From Achromobacter agilis (GTDB lineage Bacteria; Pseudomonadota; Gammaproteobacteria; Burkholderiales; Burkholderiaceae_B), in assembly GCF_900496965.1 (NCBI RefSeq), contig NZ_UFQB01000019.1, forward strand, positions 1 to 64,000: a stretch of DNA of 64,000 bases, read 5' to 3'. Made by a program: the position numbers and the translations under genes. Positions 41,868 to 50,279 of this stretch are shown in pieces. Below the pieces are notes generated by a model, which saw only the letters and a list, made by a program, of their open reading frames with translations, was not told where the DNA came from and did not search any database. The number at the start of each line of letters is the position of its first letter. The stretch's first letter is position 1.

Positions 41868-42773
41868 CTAGGCCGGCAGCGCGGCCAGATCGCGGCGCAG
41901 GGCCTCGACGCAGAAGTCGACGAAGCTGCGCACCTTGGCCGAACTCTTGCGGCCTTCTGGATACACCACGTGCACCGGCAGCGGCGGCAATTCGAAGTCG
42001 CGCAGCACCACCTGCAAGGCGCCGCTGGCGAGGTGCGGCGCCACTTGGTAGGACACGACCTGCGTCAGGCCCCAGCCCTCGCGGGCCGCCAGCACGGCGG
42101 CCTGGAACGAGGTGACCGTCAGCTGCGAGTCCACCCGCACTCGCCTGGCCTCGCCGTCCTGCAGGAAACGCCAATGCGGGCCCCGCCCCTCCAGCGCCGC
42201 GGTGATCGTGCAGTAGCGCTGCAACGCGTCCGGGTCTTCCGGCACGCCATGTTCCCGCAGGAAGGCGGGCGCGGCGCACACCACGCGGCGCACCTGGCCC
42301 ACCGGCACGGCCGTCAGGGACGAATCGGGCAAGGCGCCAATGCGCACGGCCACGTCGATGCCTTCGTCCAGCAGGTTCACCACACGGTCCACCAGCAGCG
42401 TGCGCACCGAGACCTCGCGGTGCGCGCGCAAATATCCCAGCACGGCCGGCATGACGTGCAGTTCGCCGAACAGGGCCGGCGCGGTGATGCTGAGCGCGCC
42501 GCGCGGAGCGGCCATGGCGCCGGCCGCGGCATCATCGGCCTGCTCCACTTCCTCCAGGATGCGGCGGCAGTCGGCGGCATATCGCTGGCCGGCCTCAGTC
42601 AGGCGCAGGCTGCGCGTGGTGCGCACGAGCAGCAAGGCGCCCAGCCGCCGCTCCAGCGCCGCCACGCTGCGCGTGACGGTGGGCGCCGACATTTCCAGGC
42701 GCCGGGCGGCGGCGGCGAAACTCTGCGCCTCGGCCACCGCCAGGAATACGGTCATTTCATGGAAGCGGTTCAC
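41868..42773 (-). CDS. LysR family transcriptional regulator
   Basis: 301-residue regulator. The winged helix at residues 1-60 (NRFHEMTVFLAVAEAQSFAAAARRLEMSAPTVTRSVAALERRLG) is followed by an effector domain. The GTG at 42773 gives the usual N-terminus; an upstream TTG at 42797 is less likely. It lies on the same strand as, and 145 bp upstream of, the GST gene, which it may control. Confidence 0.9.
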   Translation of the reverse strand: MNRFHEMTVFLAVAEAQSFAAAARRLEMSAPTVTRSVAALERRLGALLLVRTTRSLRLTEAGQRYAADCRRILEEVEQADDAAAGAMAAPRGALSITAPALFGELHVMPAVLGYLRAHREVSVRTLLVDRVVNLLDEGIDVAVRIGALPDSSLTAVPVGQVRRVVCAAPAFLREHGVPEDPDALQRYCTITAALEGRGPHWRFLQDGEARRVRVDSQLTVTSFQAAVLAAREGWGLTQVVSYQVAPHLASGALQVVLRDFELPPLPVHVVYPEGRKSSAKVRSFVDFCVEALRRDLAALPA

Positions 42774-42862
42774 GGTTCGCGGCCTGCAATGCGGCAATTT
42801 CGGGACGATATTAGAAGCGCCGGTCGGCGCCCGTCAATCCTGCCGCTGCCCCGGCGATCGGT

Positions 42863-43228
42863 TCAGGCAAGCGCGCGTGCCCGCGCCCCGATCGCGAGCA
42901 GCAGCTCCAGCGCCCTGGTCGCTGCGCTGGCGCCCCCTTCCATGTCTCCGCGGACGTACAAGGGACGCAACTCCTCGATCTCTTCGAGTTGCGCAATCAG
43001 CGCCGGCTCGGCAAGCCTGTACTTGCGAAGCACGCTGACCATGCACATGGATGCGTGCACCATGTCTTCCGCGCGCTCGCTGATGCCGGTCCTGTGCAGC
43101 ACGTAATTGGCCCAGTGCGTGCCCGCCAGCATCGCCGCCTCGATCCGGATCTCCCAATCCAGATCCGTGAGCCGGGCGAGCGACCGCTCTATCCGTTCCG
43201 CCTTGGCGCGGTGATTTTCCGGGGTCAT
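42863..43228 (-). CDS. Unknown protein, 121 residues, related to its upstream neighbour
   Basis: No family recognised. Mostly helical. The segment LAGTHWANYVLHRTGIS (about residues 34-50) resembles TAGTNIWNASLHAAGLT in the protein encoded just upstream, so the two probably share a fold. The C-terminal half is a Glu/Ala-rich helix pair. The start ATG at 43228 overlaps the neighbour stop as ATGA, so the two are co-translated. Cytoplasmic, no signal or membrane span. Confidence 0.65.
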   Translation of the reverse strand: MTPENHRAKAERIERSLARLTDLDWEIRIEAAMLAGTHWANYVLHRTGISERAEDMVHASMCMVSVLRKYRLAEPALIAQLEEIEELRPLYVRGDMEGGASAATRALELLLAIGARARALA

Positions 43229-43683
43229 GTGCCCGCCTGCGGCCGGACCAGAGCCCGATAGACGGCGATCGCCTGGGATAGCGCGGCATCGCAGGCATCG
43301 ACGATCGCCTGCGTCGGCACGCGGTCGCCGCGCAGACAGGGATCGCGATGCGCTTCCAGCGCATGCAGCGCGGCCTCGAGGCGCCGCACCGGCTCCGGCA
43401 TGCGCCCGGGAATCGCCGGCCAGCCGACATGGCTCACATCGCCCGGACCGCGCAGCTCTCGCCGCCAGCTTCCATCGGCCTGAGGCACGACGTGCACGCC
43501 CGGAATCGTGGCAAACGCGCGGTCCTCGCTGGTCAGCCCCGCCGCGTGCAGCGAGGCGTTCCAGATATTGGTCCCCGCCGTCAGGCTGGTCCAGTACCAG
43601 AGCTCGAAATCCCCAAGGGGGTCGAGCCGGTCGCGCAGCCGCAACAGGCGCCCGATCTTGTCTGCATGAGAAGCGATATTCAT
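43225..43683 (-). CDS. Unknown protein, 152 residues, related to its downstream neighbour
   Basis: No family recognised. The N-terminal half contains LWYWTSLTAGTNIWNASLHAAGLTSEDRAF (about residues 29-58), matching a motif in the downstream protein. A central GDVSHVGWPAIPGRMPEPVRR loop is followed by a helical end. It starts 12 bp after a Bug-type receptor stop and probably belongs to the same transcript as that receptor. A partner of a hydrolase or transporter is possible but unproven. Confidence 0.65.
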   Translation of the reverse strand: MNIASHADKIGRLLRLRDRLDPLGDFELWYWTSLTAGTNIWNASLHAAGLTSEDRAFATIPGVHVVPQADGSWRRELRGPGDVSHVGWPAIPGRMPEPVRRLEAALHALEAHRDPCLRGDRVPTQAIVDACDAALSQAIAVYRALVRPQAGT

Positions 43684-43695
43684 GGTCTTTCGGCC

Positions 43696-44685
43696 TCATT
43701 CCGGCTGGATGTTCCCGTCCACGACGACCTTCCTCCAGGCCGTCAGGTCGTCCTTTATCGTCTGCACGAAGGCCTGGCGGCTCACAGCCTCGGCCGGCGG
43801 CACATTCGCCTGGCGCAGCGCGTCCCTGAACGCGGGCTGCACCTGCTCATGGTTGATGACGGCATGCAGGCGTTCCACGATCTCAGCAGGCGTGCCTTTC
43901 GGCGCGAAAATGCCCTGCCAGCCCGCGGCGGTGAAGGGATAGCCCTGCTCGGACAAGACTTCGACCTCGGGCAGCCTGGGGCTGCGCACCGTGCCGGTCA
44001 AGGCGATGACGCGCAATTTGCCCTGCGCGACGAAGCCCAGCGGAGACACGACATCGAGCCAACCGATGGGAAGCTCGCCCGACACGATATTCGCCAGCAA
44101 GGCGGGCGTGGTCTTGTAAGACACGTGATTGATGCGCAGGCCCGCCCGCTGCTTGATCCACTCCATCGTCAGGTGCCCGTTCGAGCCGATCCCCCAGCTT
44201 CCATAAGAGGGGTATTTGTCGGGATCGCCGCGCAGCAGCTCGACCAGTTCGGGAAGCGTCCTGGCCGGCACCGAAGGATGCGCCACGAGCAGCACGCCGC
44301 CCACGGAAGACAGCGCCACGGGCTCCAGGTCCCGCAAGGCCTTGATTGGAATGGCGGGATTCAAGGCCTCGGCCATCACCATGGACGACGCCGTGCTGTG
44401 CAAGATTGTGTAGCCGTCCGGCGCAGCGTTCTTGACCGCGGCCGAACCGATCAGTCCGTTCGCGCCCGGGCGGTTCTCGATGACGAAGGGCTGGCCCAGC
44501 GTTTCCTGGAGCCGGGCGTAGAGTTGCCGCGCCAGCGTATCCAGCACGCCGCCCGCGCCGCCGGGGACGATCACTTTGACGGGCCGCGCCGGCCAGTCTT
44601 TGGCGCCCTGGGCGCCGGCCAGGCGGGCGGCCAGCGTTGCCGCCGCGCCGAGTAAGAGTTGCCTGCGGGTCAATGATGCCATCAT
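43696..44685 (-). CDS. Tripartite tricarboxylate transporter-type receptor (Bug family)
   Basis: 329-residue periplasmic binding protein. A Tat-like signal (LTRRQLLLGAAATLAARLAGAQG) precedes the Bug start WPARPVKVIVPGGAGGVLDTLARQL. ENRPGANGLIGSAAVKNAAPDGYT is the conserved ligand loop. No TctA or TctB membrane genes lie nearby, so it is an orphan receptor. The start at 44685 was chosen over a longer N-terminus that would hide the signal. Confidence 0.9.
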   Translation of the reverse strand: MMASLTRRQLLLGAAATLAARLAGAQGAKDWPARPVKVIVPGGAGGVLDTLARQLYARLQETLGQPFVIENRPGANGLIGSAAVKNAAPDGYTILHSTASSMVMAEALNPAIPIKALRDLEPVALSSVGGVLLVAHPSVPARTLPELVELLRGDPDKYPSYGSWGIGSNGHLTMEWIKQRAGLRINHVSYKTTPALLANIVSGELPIGWLDVVSPLGFVAQGKLRVIALTGTVRSPRLPEVEVLSEQGYPFTAAGWQGIFAPKGTPAEIVERLHAVINHEQVQPAFRDALRQANVPPAEAVSRQAFVQTIKDDLTAWRKVVVDGNIQPE

Positions 44686-44803
44686 CCATCCATCCCATGA
44701 TTCGGATTGCCGGCTACCGCGGCGATGCACGCAGCGGCCGGCCTTGCCGGCCGCGCGATGCGCGGGCCGGGCCCGGAAGGTCGAACAGCCTGCTTCGGCG
44801 GCG

Positions 44804-45859
44804 TCAGGCCGGCTTGCGCAGGAAGCCCTGGTTGCCGCCGTTGCGGTTGGGCGCGAAGCCGTTGGCCTGCAGCGTCTCTTCCGCCGTCTCGTAGAAAACG
44901 CCGACCTTCATGATGTCCCGCGCCTGCTGCGCGGTTGCGATAGGACGGCCGAACTCGCCGGAGATACGCACCAATTGCCTGATCTGCTCGACGGAACTCA
45001 TCTTGCCCGTGCGGGTCTGGTTCCAGAGCACGTCTTCGATGCCGCAACGCACGTGCAGGCCCAGGGCGATGCCGATCATGTTGATGGGCAGCACGTTGAG
45101 CACGGAGCTTTCCACCGTGACCACCGCGCCGTCGGGCACGGCGCGCAGCATGTTGGCCAGGTTGTAGATGTTGGCCTGGTCCATGCCGCCGCTGATGGCC
45201 ACCCAGTTCATCACTAAGGGGCCTTTGTAGATGCCGCGGCGGATCATCCGCTCGATCGTTTCGAAGCTGTTGATGTTGTAGACCTGGAACTCGCTCTGGA
45301 TCCCCGCGGCCGTCAAACGCCGGATGTGCTCCTCGGCCCAGCTGGGATTGGCGGGCACGATCATGTCCTTGTAGGTGGAATAGAGCTGCGGGAATCCACG
45401 AGACACGCCATTGAAGTCGTCGATGCCGGCATGCTCGGTCACGTTCATCTGCGTGGCGTTGACCGTCACTGTGACCTGATCGGGCTTCGGGTCGAGTTCC
45501 GCCAGCATATGCCGCGTGTCGTCGCTCAGCCATTTGGCCGCCTGGCCCTCTTCCGGCGCAAAGCTGATGGAGCCGCCTACCTGGATGATCATTTCGGGCA
45601 CGGCTTCGCGCACCCCCGCGATCAGTTCATTGAACATGGACAGGCGCTTGCTGCCCTTGCCGTCCGCTTCCCGCACGTGCAGATGCAGCACGGTGGCGCC
45701 GGCTTCGTAGCAGTCCACCGCCTTCTGGATCTGCTCTTGCATCGTGATCGGAATGTCTTCCGGAAAGTCCGAAGGAATCCAGCCCGGCGCGTAGGGCGCG
45801 GCCGTGATGATCAGGGGCTGCTGGTTCTCGGGATACAGGTGGCCGTCAAGAAAGTTCAT
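44804..45859 (-). CDS. BKACE family beta-keto acid cleavage enzyme (DUF849)
   Basis: 351-residue zinc enzyme of the 3-keto-5-aminohexanoate cleavage family, which condenses a beta-keto acid with acetyl-CoA to release acetoacetate and a new CoA ester. ATVLHLHVRE holds His59 and His61, the expected metal ligands. INMIGIALGLHVRCGIEDVLW near residue 285 is the other conserved block. It is somewhat longer than the usual 280-320. Flanked by two Bug receptors, it may act on the imported ligand. Start at 45859 chosen from MNFLDGHLYPENQQPLIITAAP. Confidence 0.87.
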   Translation of the reverse strand: MNFLDGHLYPENQQPLIITAAPYAPGWIPSDFPEDIPITMQEQIQKAVDCYEAGATVLHLHVREADGKGSKRLSMFNELIAGVREAVPEMIIQVGGSISFAPEEGQAAKWLSDDTRHMLAELDPKPDQVTVTVNATQMNVTEHAGIDDFNGVSRGFPQLYSTYKDMIVPANPSWAEEHIRRLTAAGIQSEFQVYNINSFETIERMIRRGIYKGPLVMNWVAISGGMDQANIYNLANMLRAVPDGAVVTVESSVLNVLPINMIGIALGLHVRCGIEDVLWNQTRTGKMSSVEQIRQLVRISGEFGRPIATAQQARDIMKVGVFYETAEETLQANGFAPNRNGGNQGFLRKPA

Positions 45860-46006
45860 GGCGAAGGTGCTCCGACTGGAAATGGAAAAGGAAGGCGTAT
45901 GCCGGACTGCTTGGAAAACGGATGGAATGCGGCATCGGACGCGCGCGGCGATACCGGCGCGCGCGGGCACGCGCCGTTGCGACGCACGGGAAAGGTTTCG
46001 GGCGGG

Positions 46007-46975
46007 TCAGTTCGCCCGGATGTCGAACTTCTTGACGATCGCGGCGTTGCGCTGGAACAGCTGCTTGTTTTCAGCCAGCAGCGCCGCCGTATCGGTGCTT
46101 ACGTCAGGCTCCAGGCCCACGTCGCTCAGCTTCTGCTGCACGGCGGGCACGCTCGCCGCCTTGCCGATGATCGCCTGGAGCTTCGCCAGGACTTCGGGCG
46201 GGAGCTTGCTGGAACCGTAGAAGCACACCTGCCCCTGGAACTGGATCTCCGGATAGCCCAGTTCGCTCATCGTCGGCACGTCGGGGAGATACCTGGACCG
46301 GTTCTTCCCGGCCACGGCATAGGGGCGCAGCCTGCCGCTCCTGATCAGAGGCAAGGAAGTCACCATGCCATCGAACATGATGTCGACCTGGCCGCCGATC
46401 ACGTCCTGCAGCGCCGGCGGGGATCCGAGATACGCCACGTGCTGCATGTCCAGATCGGTCTGGCTGCTGAAGATCAGCCCCGAATACTGCGACACCGTGC
46501 CCGTTCCGTAGCTGGCGAAGGAGGATTTGCCTTTGCGCGTCTTCAAGTGCTCGACCAGGCTCTGGAAATCCTTGGCCGGATAATTCGCGGCGGTCACGAG
46601 CGCGTAGCTCGTCAAGGCCACTCTGGCGATGGTGACGATGTCCGCCAGCGGGTCATAGGGCACCTTCATCACTTGCGGGGCCTCGACCAGCATGTTGCTC
46701 GGCCCGAGCGCGATCGTATCGCCGTCGGGGTCGGCCTTCAGCATGGCGCTGAGTCCGATGGACCCGGTTGCGCCTGGCCGGTTTTCGATGATGACGGGCC
46801 GGCCGATGTCCACGGACATCTGCTGTCCGATCACGCGGGCGGCGATATCCACCGTGCCGCCCGCCGGCCCCGGGACGATGACTCGCAAAGGTTTGTCGCC
46901 CAGCGCCCAGGCGCTGAACGCCAACGACCATCCGATCAACGCCAATGCGGGCCGTGCAAATCGCTGCAGTCTCAT
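46007..46975 (-). CDS. Tripartite tricarboxylate transporter-type receptor (Bug family)
   Basis: 322-residue periplasmic receptor with signal peptide ending SAWA about residue 24. KPLRVIVPGPAGGTVDIAARVIG and ENRPGATGSIGLSAMLKADPDGDT are the Bug signatures. GGAG stands 7 bases before the ATG at 46975. It is a distant paralogue of the receptor at 43696-44685. With the AraC gene upstream and BKACE downstream it forms a plausible inducible uptake and cleavage locus. Confidence 0.9.
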   Translation of the reverse strand: MRLQRFARPALALIGWSLAFSAWALGDKPLRVIVPGPAGGTVDIAARVIGQQMSVDIGRPVIIENRPGATGSIGLSAMLKADPDGDTIALGPSNMLVEAPQVMKVPYDPLADIVTIARVALTSYALVTAANYPAKDFQSLVEHLKTRKGKSSFASYGTGTVSQYSGLIFSSQTDLDMQHVAYLGSPPALQDVIGGQVDIMFDGMVTSLPLIRSGRLRPYAVAGKNRSRYLPDVPTMSELGYPEIQFQGQVCFYGSSKLPPEVLAKLQAIIGKAASVPAVQQKLSDVGLEPDVSTDTAALLAENKQLFQRNAAIVKKFDIRAN

Positions 46976-47099
46976 GCTTGTCTCCTTTCTTATATTGGAC
47001 AGATGCACCGGCTGCCTGGTATCCGGTTCAGCTTTGCTGCGGACCGGGGCTGCGCACTATCTGGCCTATGGACACAAGTATCTGACGCGCACGGCGCGA

Positions 47100-48143
47100 T
47101 CACTTGCCATTTTGGGACATAAATTTGCTATTTTGGGACAGAGCCTGCTTGCTCCATTGCGTGGCGCTGCAGCCGAACAGGCCATGGAACCAGTGGCTGA
47201 AACTGCTGGGCCCCGCGAAGCCCAGCAACTCCGCCACCTCGCCAAGCGGCAGGTCGCTCTCGCGCAAATGGTGCCTGACCAGGTCCGAACGCACCTGGTC
47301 CAGCAAGCGGCTGAAACTGAGCCCTTCCGCGTCGAGCCGGCGGTGCAGCGTGCGGCGGTCGATGTGCAGGAACCGCGCAACCTCCGGGGCGCTGCAGGCG
47401 CCGGTCGGCAGCAGCGCCAATATGATCCGGCGGCAGGTTTCCTGGGCGCTTTCGCCGCGATCCGTCAGCGCCGCTTCCAGGTATTTCCTTGCCAGGCCTG
47501 CCGCCACCTGGTCGCCGGGTTCGCGCGGCCTGGACAGATCGCTCGCCAGGCACACCAGGCCATTGAACTCCTGATTGAATTTGACGCCGCGCCTGAAGAA
47601 GGCCCGATGCGCGGAGACGTCCACGGGCGGACGATGCGTGAAACAGACGTCCAGCGGTTGCCAACGCGGCCCGATCAATTCGCTCAGGATGCGGAACATG
47701 GTGCCCACGGCAAGCTCGACCGACTGGCGCATCGCCAGCCCAGGCGTCGGCAGCAGATCCTCCCGGATGACCACCACGTTGCCCGTGTCTTCGACGCGGA
47801 TGCTCAGCGAAGCATTCACCAGCCGCAAGTAGCGGCACAGGGTATCGATGGCCGCCCTTGGCGTGGGCTCCTCTCTCAGCACCAGGCTGATGGGGCCGAG
47901 CGCAGACAGCTTGCGCCGGGCCGCCATGCGCAACGCCAGGTCTTCCGTCCGCGTGGCGCGGGCGGTGATCTCCAGCAACTCGCGCACGGCGTCCCTGGAA
48001 ATCAGCATCTCCGGATCATCCAGGAACTGCGCCTGCAACCCCACCGCTTTCATGAAGGCATAGGGGTCGCGGCCCAGCGATTCGACCAGTTCCACATAGC
48101 CGCTCAGGCTGCCGCTGCGCATCAGCTGGGGGATCTGCCTCAT
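47100..48143 (-). CDS. AraC family regulator with arabinose-binding-type N-terminal domain
   Basis: 347 residues. The N-terminal domain (about residues 15-200) is the OruR/ArgR-like effector fold; the C-terminus has two helix-turn-helices (CSAPEVARFLHIDRRTLHRRLDAEGLSFSRLLDQVR and LPLGEVAELLGFAGPSSFSHWFHGLFG). The last 14 residues contain a duplicated SQN motif from a 21-bp DNA repeat. The ATG at 48143 overlaps the stop of a LysR remnant. Likely regulates the Bug-BKACE genes. Confidence 0.9.
   Translation of the reverse strand: MRQIPQLMRSGSLSGYVELVESLGRDPYAFMKAVGLQAQFLDDPEMLISRDAVRELLEITARATRTEDLALRMAARRKLSALGPISLVLREEPTPRAAIDTLCRYLRLVNASLSIRVEDTGNVVVIREDLLPTPGLAMRQSVELAVGTMFRILSELIGPRWQPLDVCFTHRPPVDVSAHRAFFRRGVKFNQEFNGLVCLASDLSRPREPGDQVAAGLARKYLEAALTDRGESAQETCRRIILALLPTGACSAPEVARFLHIDRRTLHRRLDAEGLSFSRLLDQVRSDLVRHHLRESDLPLGEVAELLGFAGPSSFSHWFHGLFGCSATQWSKQALSQNSKFMSQNGK
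47106..47140. repeat. 21-bp-period direct repeat at the AraC gene 3' end
   Basis: GCCATTTTGGGACA (47106-47119) and GCTATTTTGGGACA (47127-47140) are 21 bp apart, that is seven codons. They encode the repeated SQN tail of the AraC protein. AT-rich compared with the gene body. Confidence 0.6.
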
Positions 48144-48500
48144 GACTCGGCCTCGAATTCCTTGCGCAGCCACGCCAGGAACGCCTTGACCGGCGGATGG
48201 CGTTCACGGCCGGGCGCGCACAGCGCCGAGTAGGCGGCGCCCGCCACCCGCACTTCCGGACGGCAGGCCACCAGCGTGCCCGCGCCCACACTGTCCGACA
48301 CCATCACCGAACTCGCCAGCACCAGGCCCTGCCCGGCGATGGCGGCCTGCAAGGCGTAGTGCTCCTCTTCGTAGGCATGCACCGCCGCCGGCCGGCGCCA
48401 GGCCGGCAGCCCGGCCGCCTCGCACCAGTCCTGCCAGCCCTGTTCGTACAGCGGAGAATCGCGCCAGCGCACGGTCACCAGCGCGGGCGCGCGCTTGCCC
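48140..48500 (-). pseudogene. LysR-family regulator, C-terminal remnant
   Basis: About 110 codons matching the second half of a GcvA-like effector domain: RWRDSPLYEQGWQDWCEAAGLP, then HYALQAAIAGQGLVLASSVMV and a terminal VKAFLAWLRKEFEAES. The DNA-binding half is absent. Upstream sequence switches to the beginning of a flavohaemoglobin gene in another frame. The stop overlaps the AraC start as ATGA, implying an old LysR-AraC gene pair. Not expected to be functional. Confidence 0.75.
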
Positions 48501-48519
48501 TGCCGGGCCGCCTGGGCCG

Positions 48520-48692
48520 GCCAGCGCCTGCTGCTGCTCGCCACCTGCCTGGTGGCCCTGGTTGAAGACGTGCTTGAGCTCCGGATTGTGCTGGAACATG
48601 CGGGCATAGAAGTGCCGGGTCAAGGCGACGCCATGCGTCTTGAGGACGGGAGCCGTGCCCTTGACCAGGGCGCGGATTTGGGGACTCAACAT
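48520..48692 (-). pseudogene. Flavohaemoglobin (Hmp) N-terminal remnant
   Basis: The first about 57 codons match flavohaemoglobin: LSPQIRALVKGTAPVLKTHG then VALTRHFYARMFQHNPELKH and VFNQGHQAGGEQQQALA. The distal His, haem pocket Phe, and whole reductase domain are lost at a junction near 48500-48520 where LysR sequence begins. The ATG at 48692 and an AAGGAG ribosome site are intact. An NsrR-like operator lies upstream. The remnant cannot detoxify nitric oxide. Confidence 0.75.
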
Positions 48693-48727
48693 CTACTGCT
48701 CCTTGTGGTGCGATCGTGTTCGCCATT

Positions 48728-48751
48728 AAACATATATTTATAATACATCTT
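48728..48751 (-). promoter_or_regulatory. NsrR-like operator of the broken hmp
   Basis: On the minus strand AAGATGTAT is followed by TAT and an imperfect inverted copy ending ATATGTTT. NsrR sites have the form AAGATGYATTT with an inverted second half. It lies 36 bp before the hmp remnant start and includes TATAAA-like -10 sequence. One half is a close match, the other is degraded. Confidence 0.5.
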
Positions 48752-48783
48752 TTAAAATCCTAATGGAAAACCCGGACAAGAAT

Positions 48784-49440
48784 TCAAGCCTCGTCCGACG
48801 CCCACTCTCCCAAAACGGTAACTGCCGGCAACACACAGCCGGTTGCAGTTCGCCAGGCCGGACGGATAGCCCGATCCGCCGCGGCGTGCCACACTACCGA
48901 GGCGACCCATTCCGCGCCCAGCCGGTACGAACAGGCTTGCCACTGCCCGGGCGGTGCGCGCAGGCGCCATTTGCCCTCCGGGCCGGCCAGGCCAACCGCT
49001 GCCATATCTGCCGGAAAATCCAGCGCCGCCGCCTTGATGAAGGCTTCCTTCAGGGTCCACAACAAATAGAAGTGCTCGAGCCGGCCCGGTCCTTCCAGGC
49101 GGGCAAGCACTTCCTGTTCGGCGGGCGAGCAGACCCACTCCGCCAGCCTCAGCACATCGCGCAAGCGGATCCGCTCCAGGTCGGCGCCCAGCGCGCTTGC
49201 CGCCGGACCTGACGCGCAGACCGCATGGCCGCCGCTGTGGCTGAGCGAGGTGACGCCGCCCGGGGCGAGTTCCATCCGGATATCGCGCAGCAGGGCGCGG
49301 CTGACCTGCCAATCGTCCAGCGCTTTCGAGCTTCGTATCGCCCGCGCCCGCCGGAGATCGTCCTCGGACAAGTCGTGTATTCGATATTGCTCCGCGGCCC
49401 GCCTATCGGCCCACCACATTAAAAGTTCCTGAATTCTCAT
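48784..49440 (-). CDS. 4'-phosphopantetheinyl transferase
   Basis: 218-residue Sfp-type transferase that would load the phosphopantetheine arm onto the two acyl carrier proteins of the adjacent pigment cluster. Mg-binding Asp87 and Glu89 in GADLERI, plus Trp128, Lys131, Glu132 in LLWTLKEAFIKA, are conserved. Start ATG at 49440. Divergent from the pigment operon across a 110-bp AT-rich gap. Its 3' end faces the broken hmp. Confidence 0.88.
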   Translation of the reverse strand: MRIQELLMWWADRRAAEQYRIHDLSEDDLRRARAIRSSKALDDWQVSRALLRDIRMELAPGGVTSLSHSGGHAVCASGPAASALGADLERIRLRDVLRLAEWVCSPAEQEVLARLEGPGRLEHFYLLWTLKEAFIKAAALDFPADMAAVGLAGPEGKWRLRAPPGQWQACSYRLGAEWVASVVWHAAADRAIRPAWRTATGCVLPAVTVLGEWASDEA

Positions 49441-49550
49441 GCAAAAGAGTAAAATTAAGTAAATATAAATACAGTTACTCGGTAAAAATGCATCTTGTGT
49501 AACTATATAAATCAAAATCGCACTATTTTGCCGTAGTAGAATCGCGCGCT

Positions 49551-50279
49551 ATGTTGACGTTTTCAATCGCGCAATGGCAAGGTTGGACACCAGGAATCGA
49601 TAGCCCCGAAAGTTGGTTGGACTGGGCGGAACATCCGTTCTGCCCCTTCGGGAATCAGAACGTGCCCACCCTGGATTTCTTGCCCCCCCTGCAACGCCGC
49701 CGCCTGAGCGCCTTGGCGCGCGGCGTCTTTGCGTGCGCGTGGCCCATGGCCGAAGAACGTCCGGGCATGCCGCTCGTTTACGCGTCCCGGCATGGCGAAA
49801 CCAGCCGGAACTTCGGGCTCCTGCAATCGCTGGCGGCGGACGAGCCGCTTTCCCCTACCGCGTTCGGCTTGTCCGTGCATAACGCCATCGCCGCGCAGTG
49901 GTCGATCATACGCCGTGAAACGGCCGAATCCGTCGCCCTGTCCGTGGAAGATGACGGCCTCGAACACGCCATTGTCGAAGCCTCCATGCTCTTGGCCCAG
50001 GGCCATGAAGACGTGCTCGTGGTGCTGGCGGAAGAACTGCCTCCAGTTCCCTATTCTCCCTGGACGCCGGACGTGCCGTGCTCCTATGCGGTCGCGCTCC
50101 GCCTGCGCGCCGGCACCGGCTGGACGCTGGCCATGGATGCGCCGCAGGCAGCCCCGGCCGCCGATGAATCCCAGATCTGGCCCAATCCCCTGAACCTGCT
50201 GCGCCATCTGTTGCTGCGCACGCACGCCTGGCGGCACGCGAACCCTGCCCGCCAGTGGACCTGGACACGCATGGCATGA
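49551..50279 (+). CDS. Ketosynthase-like chain length factor of aryl polyene synthesis (ApeC-like)
   Basis: 242 residues resembling the beta-ketoacyl synthase N-terminal fold but shorter and without the active-site Cys, as expected for a chain length factor that pairs with the catalytic ketosynthase (here the one at 60775). Typical segments: IAQWQGWTPGIDSPESWLDWA, PTLDFLPPLQRRRLSALAR, and PTAFGLSVHNAIAAQWSI. First gene of the operon; the stop overlaps the next start as ATGA. Order and content follow the aryl polyene clusters of Escherichia, Vibrio and Xenorhabdus. Confidence 0.85.
   Translation: MLTFSIAQWQGWTPGIDSPESWLDWAEHPFCPFGNQNVPTLDFLPPLQRRRLSALARGVFACAWPMAEERPGMPLVYASRHGETSRNFGLLQSLAADEPLSPTAFGLSVHNAIAAQWSIIRRETAESVALSVEDDGLEHAIVEASMLLAQGHEDVLVVLAEELPPVPYSPWTPDVPCSYAVALRLRAGTGWTLAMDAPQAAPAADESQIWPNPLNLLRHLLLRTHAWRHANPARQWTWTRMA

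Noticed and set aside
48204..48692. Intact small globin gene of 162 residues
   Set aside because: Only the first about 57 residues match flavohaemoglobin; the rest is the wrong-frame translation of a LysR gene.
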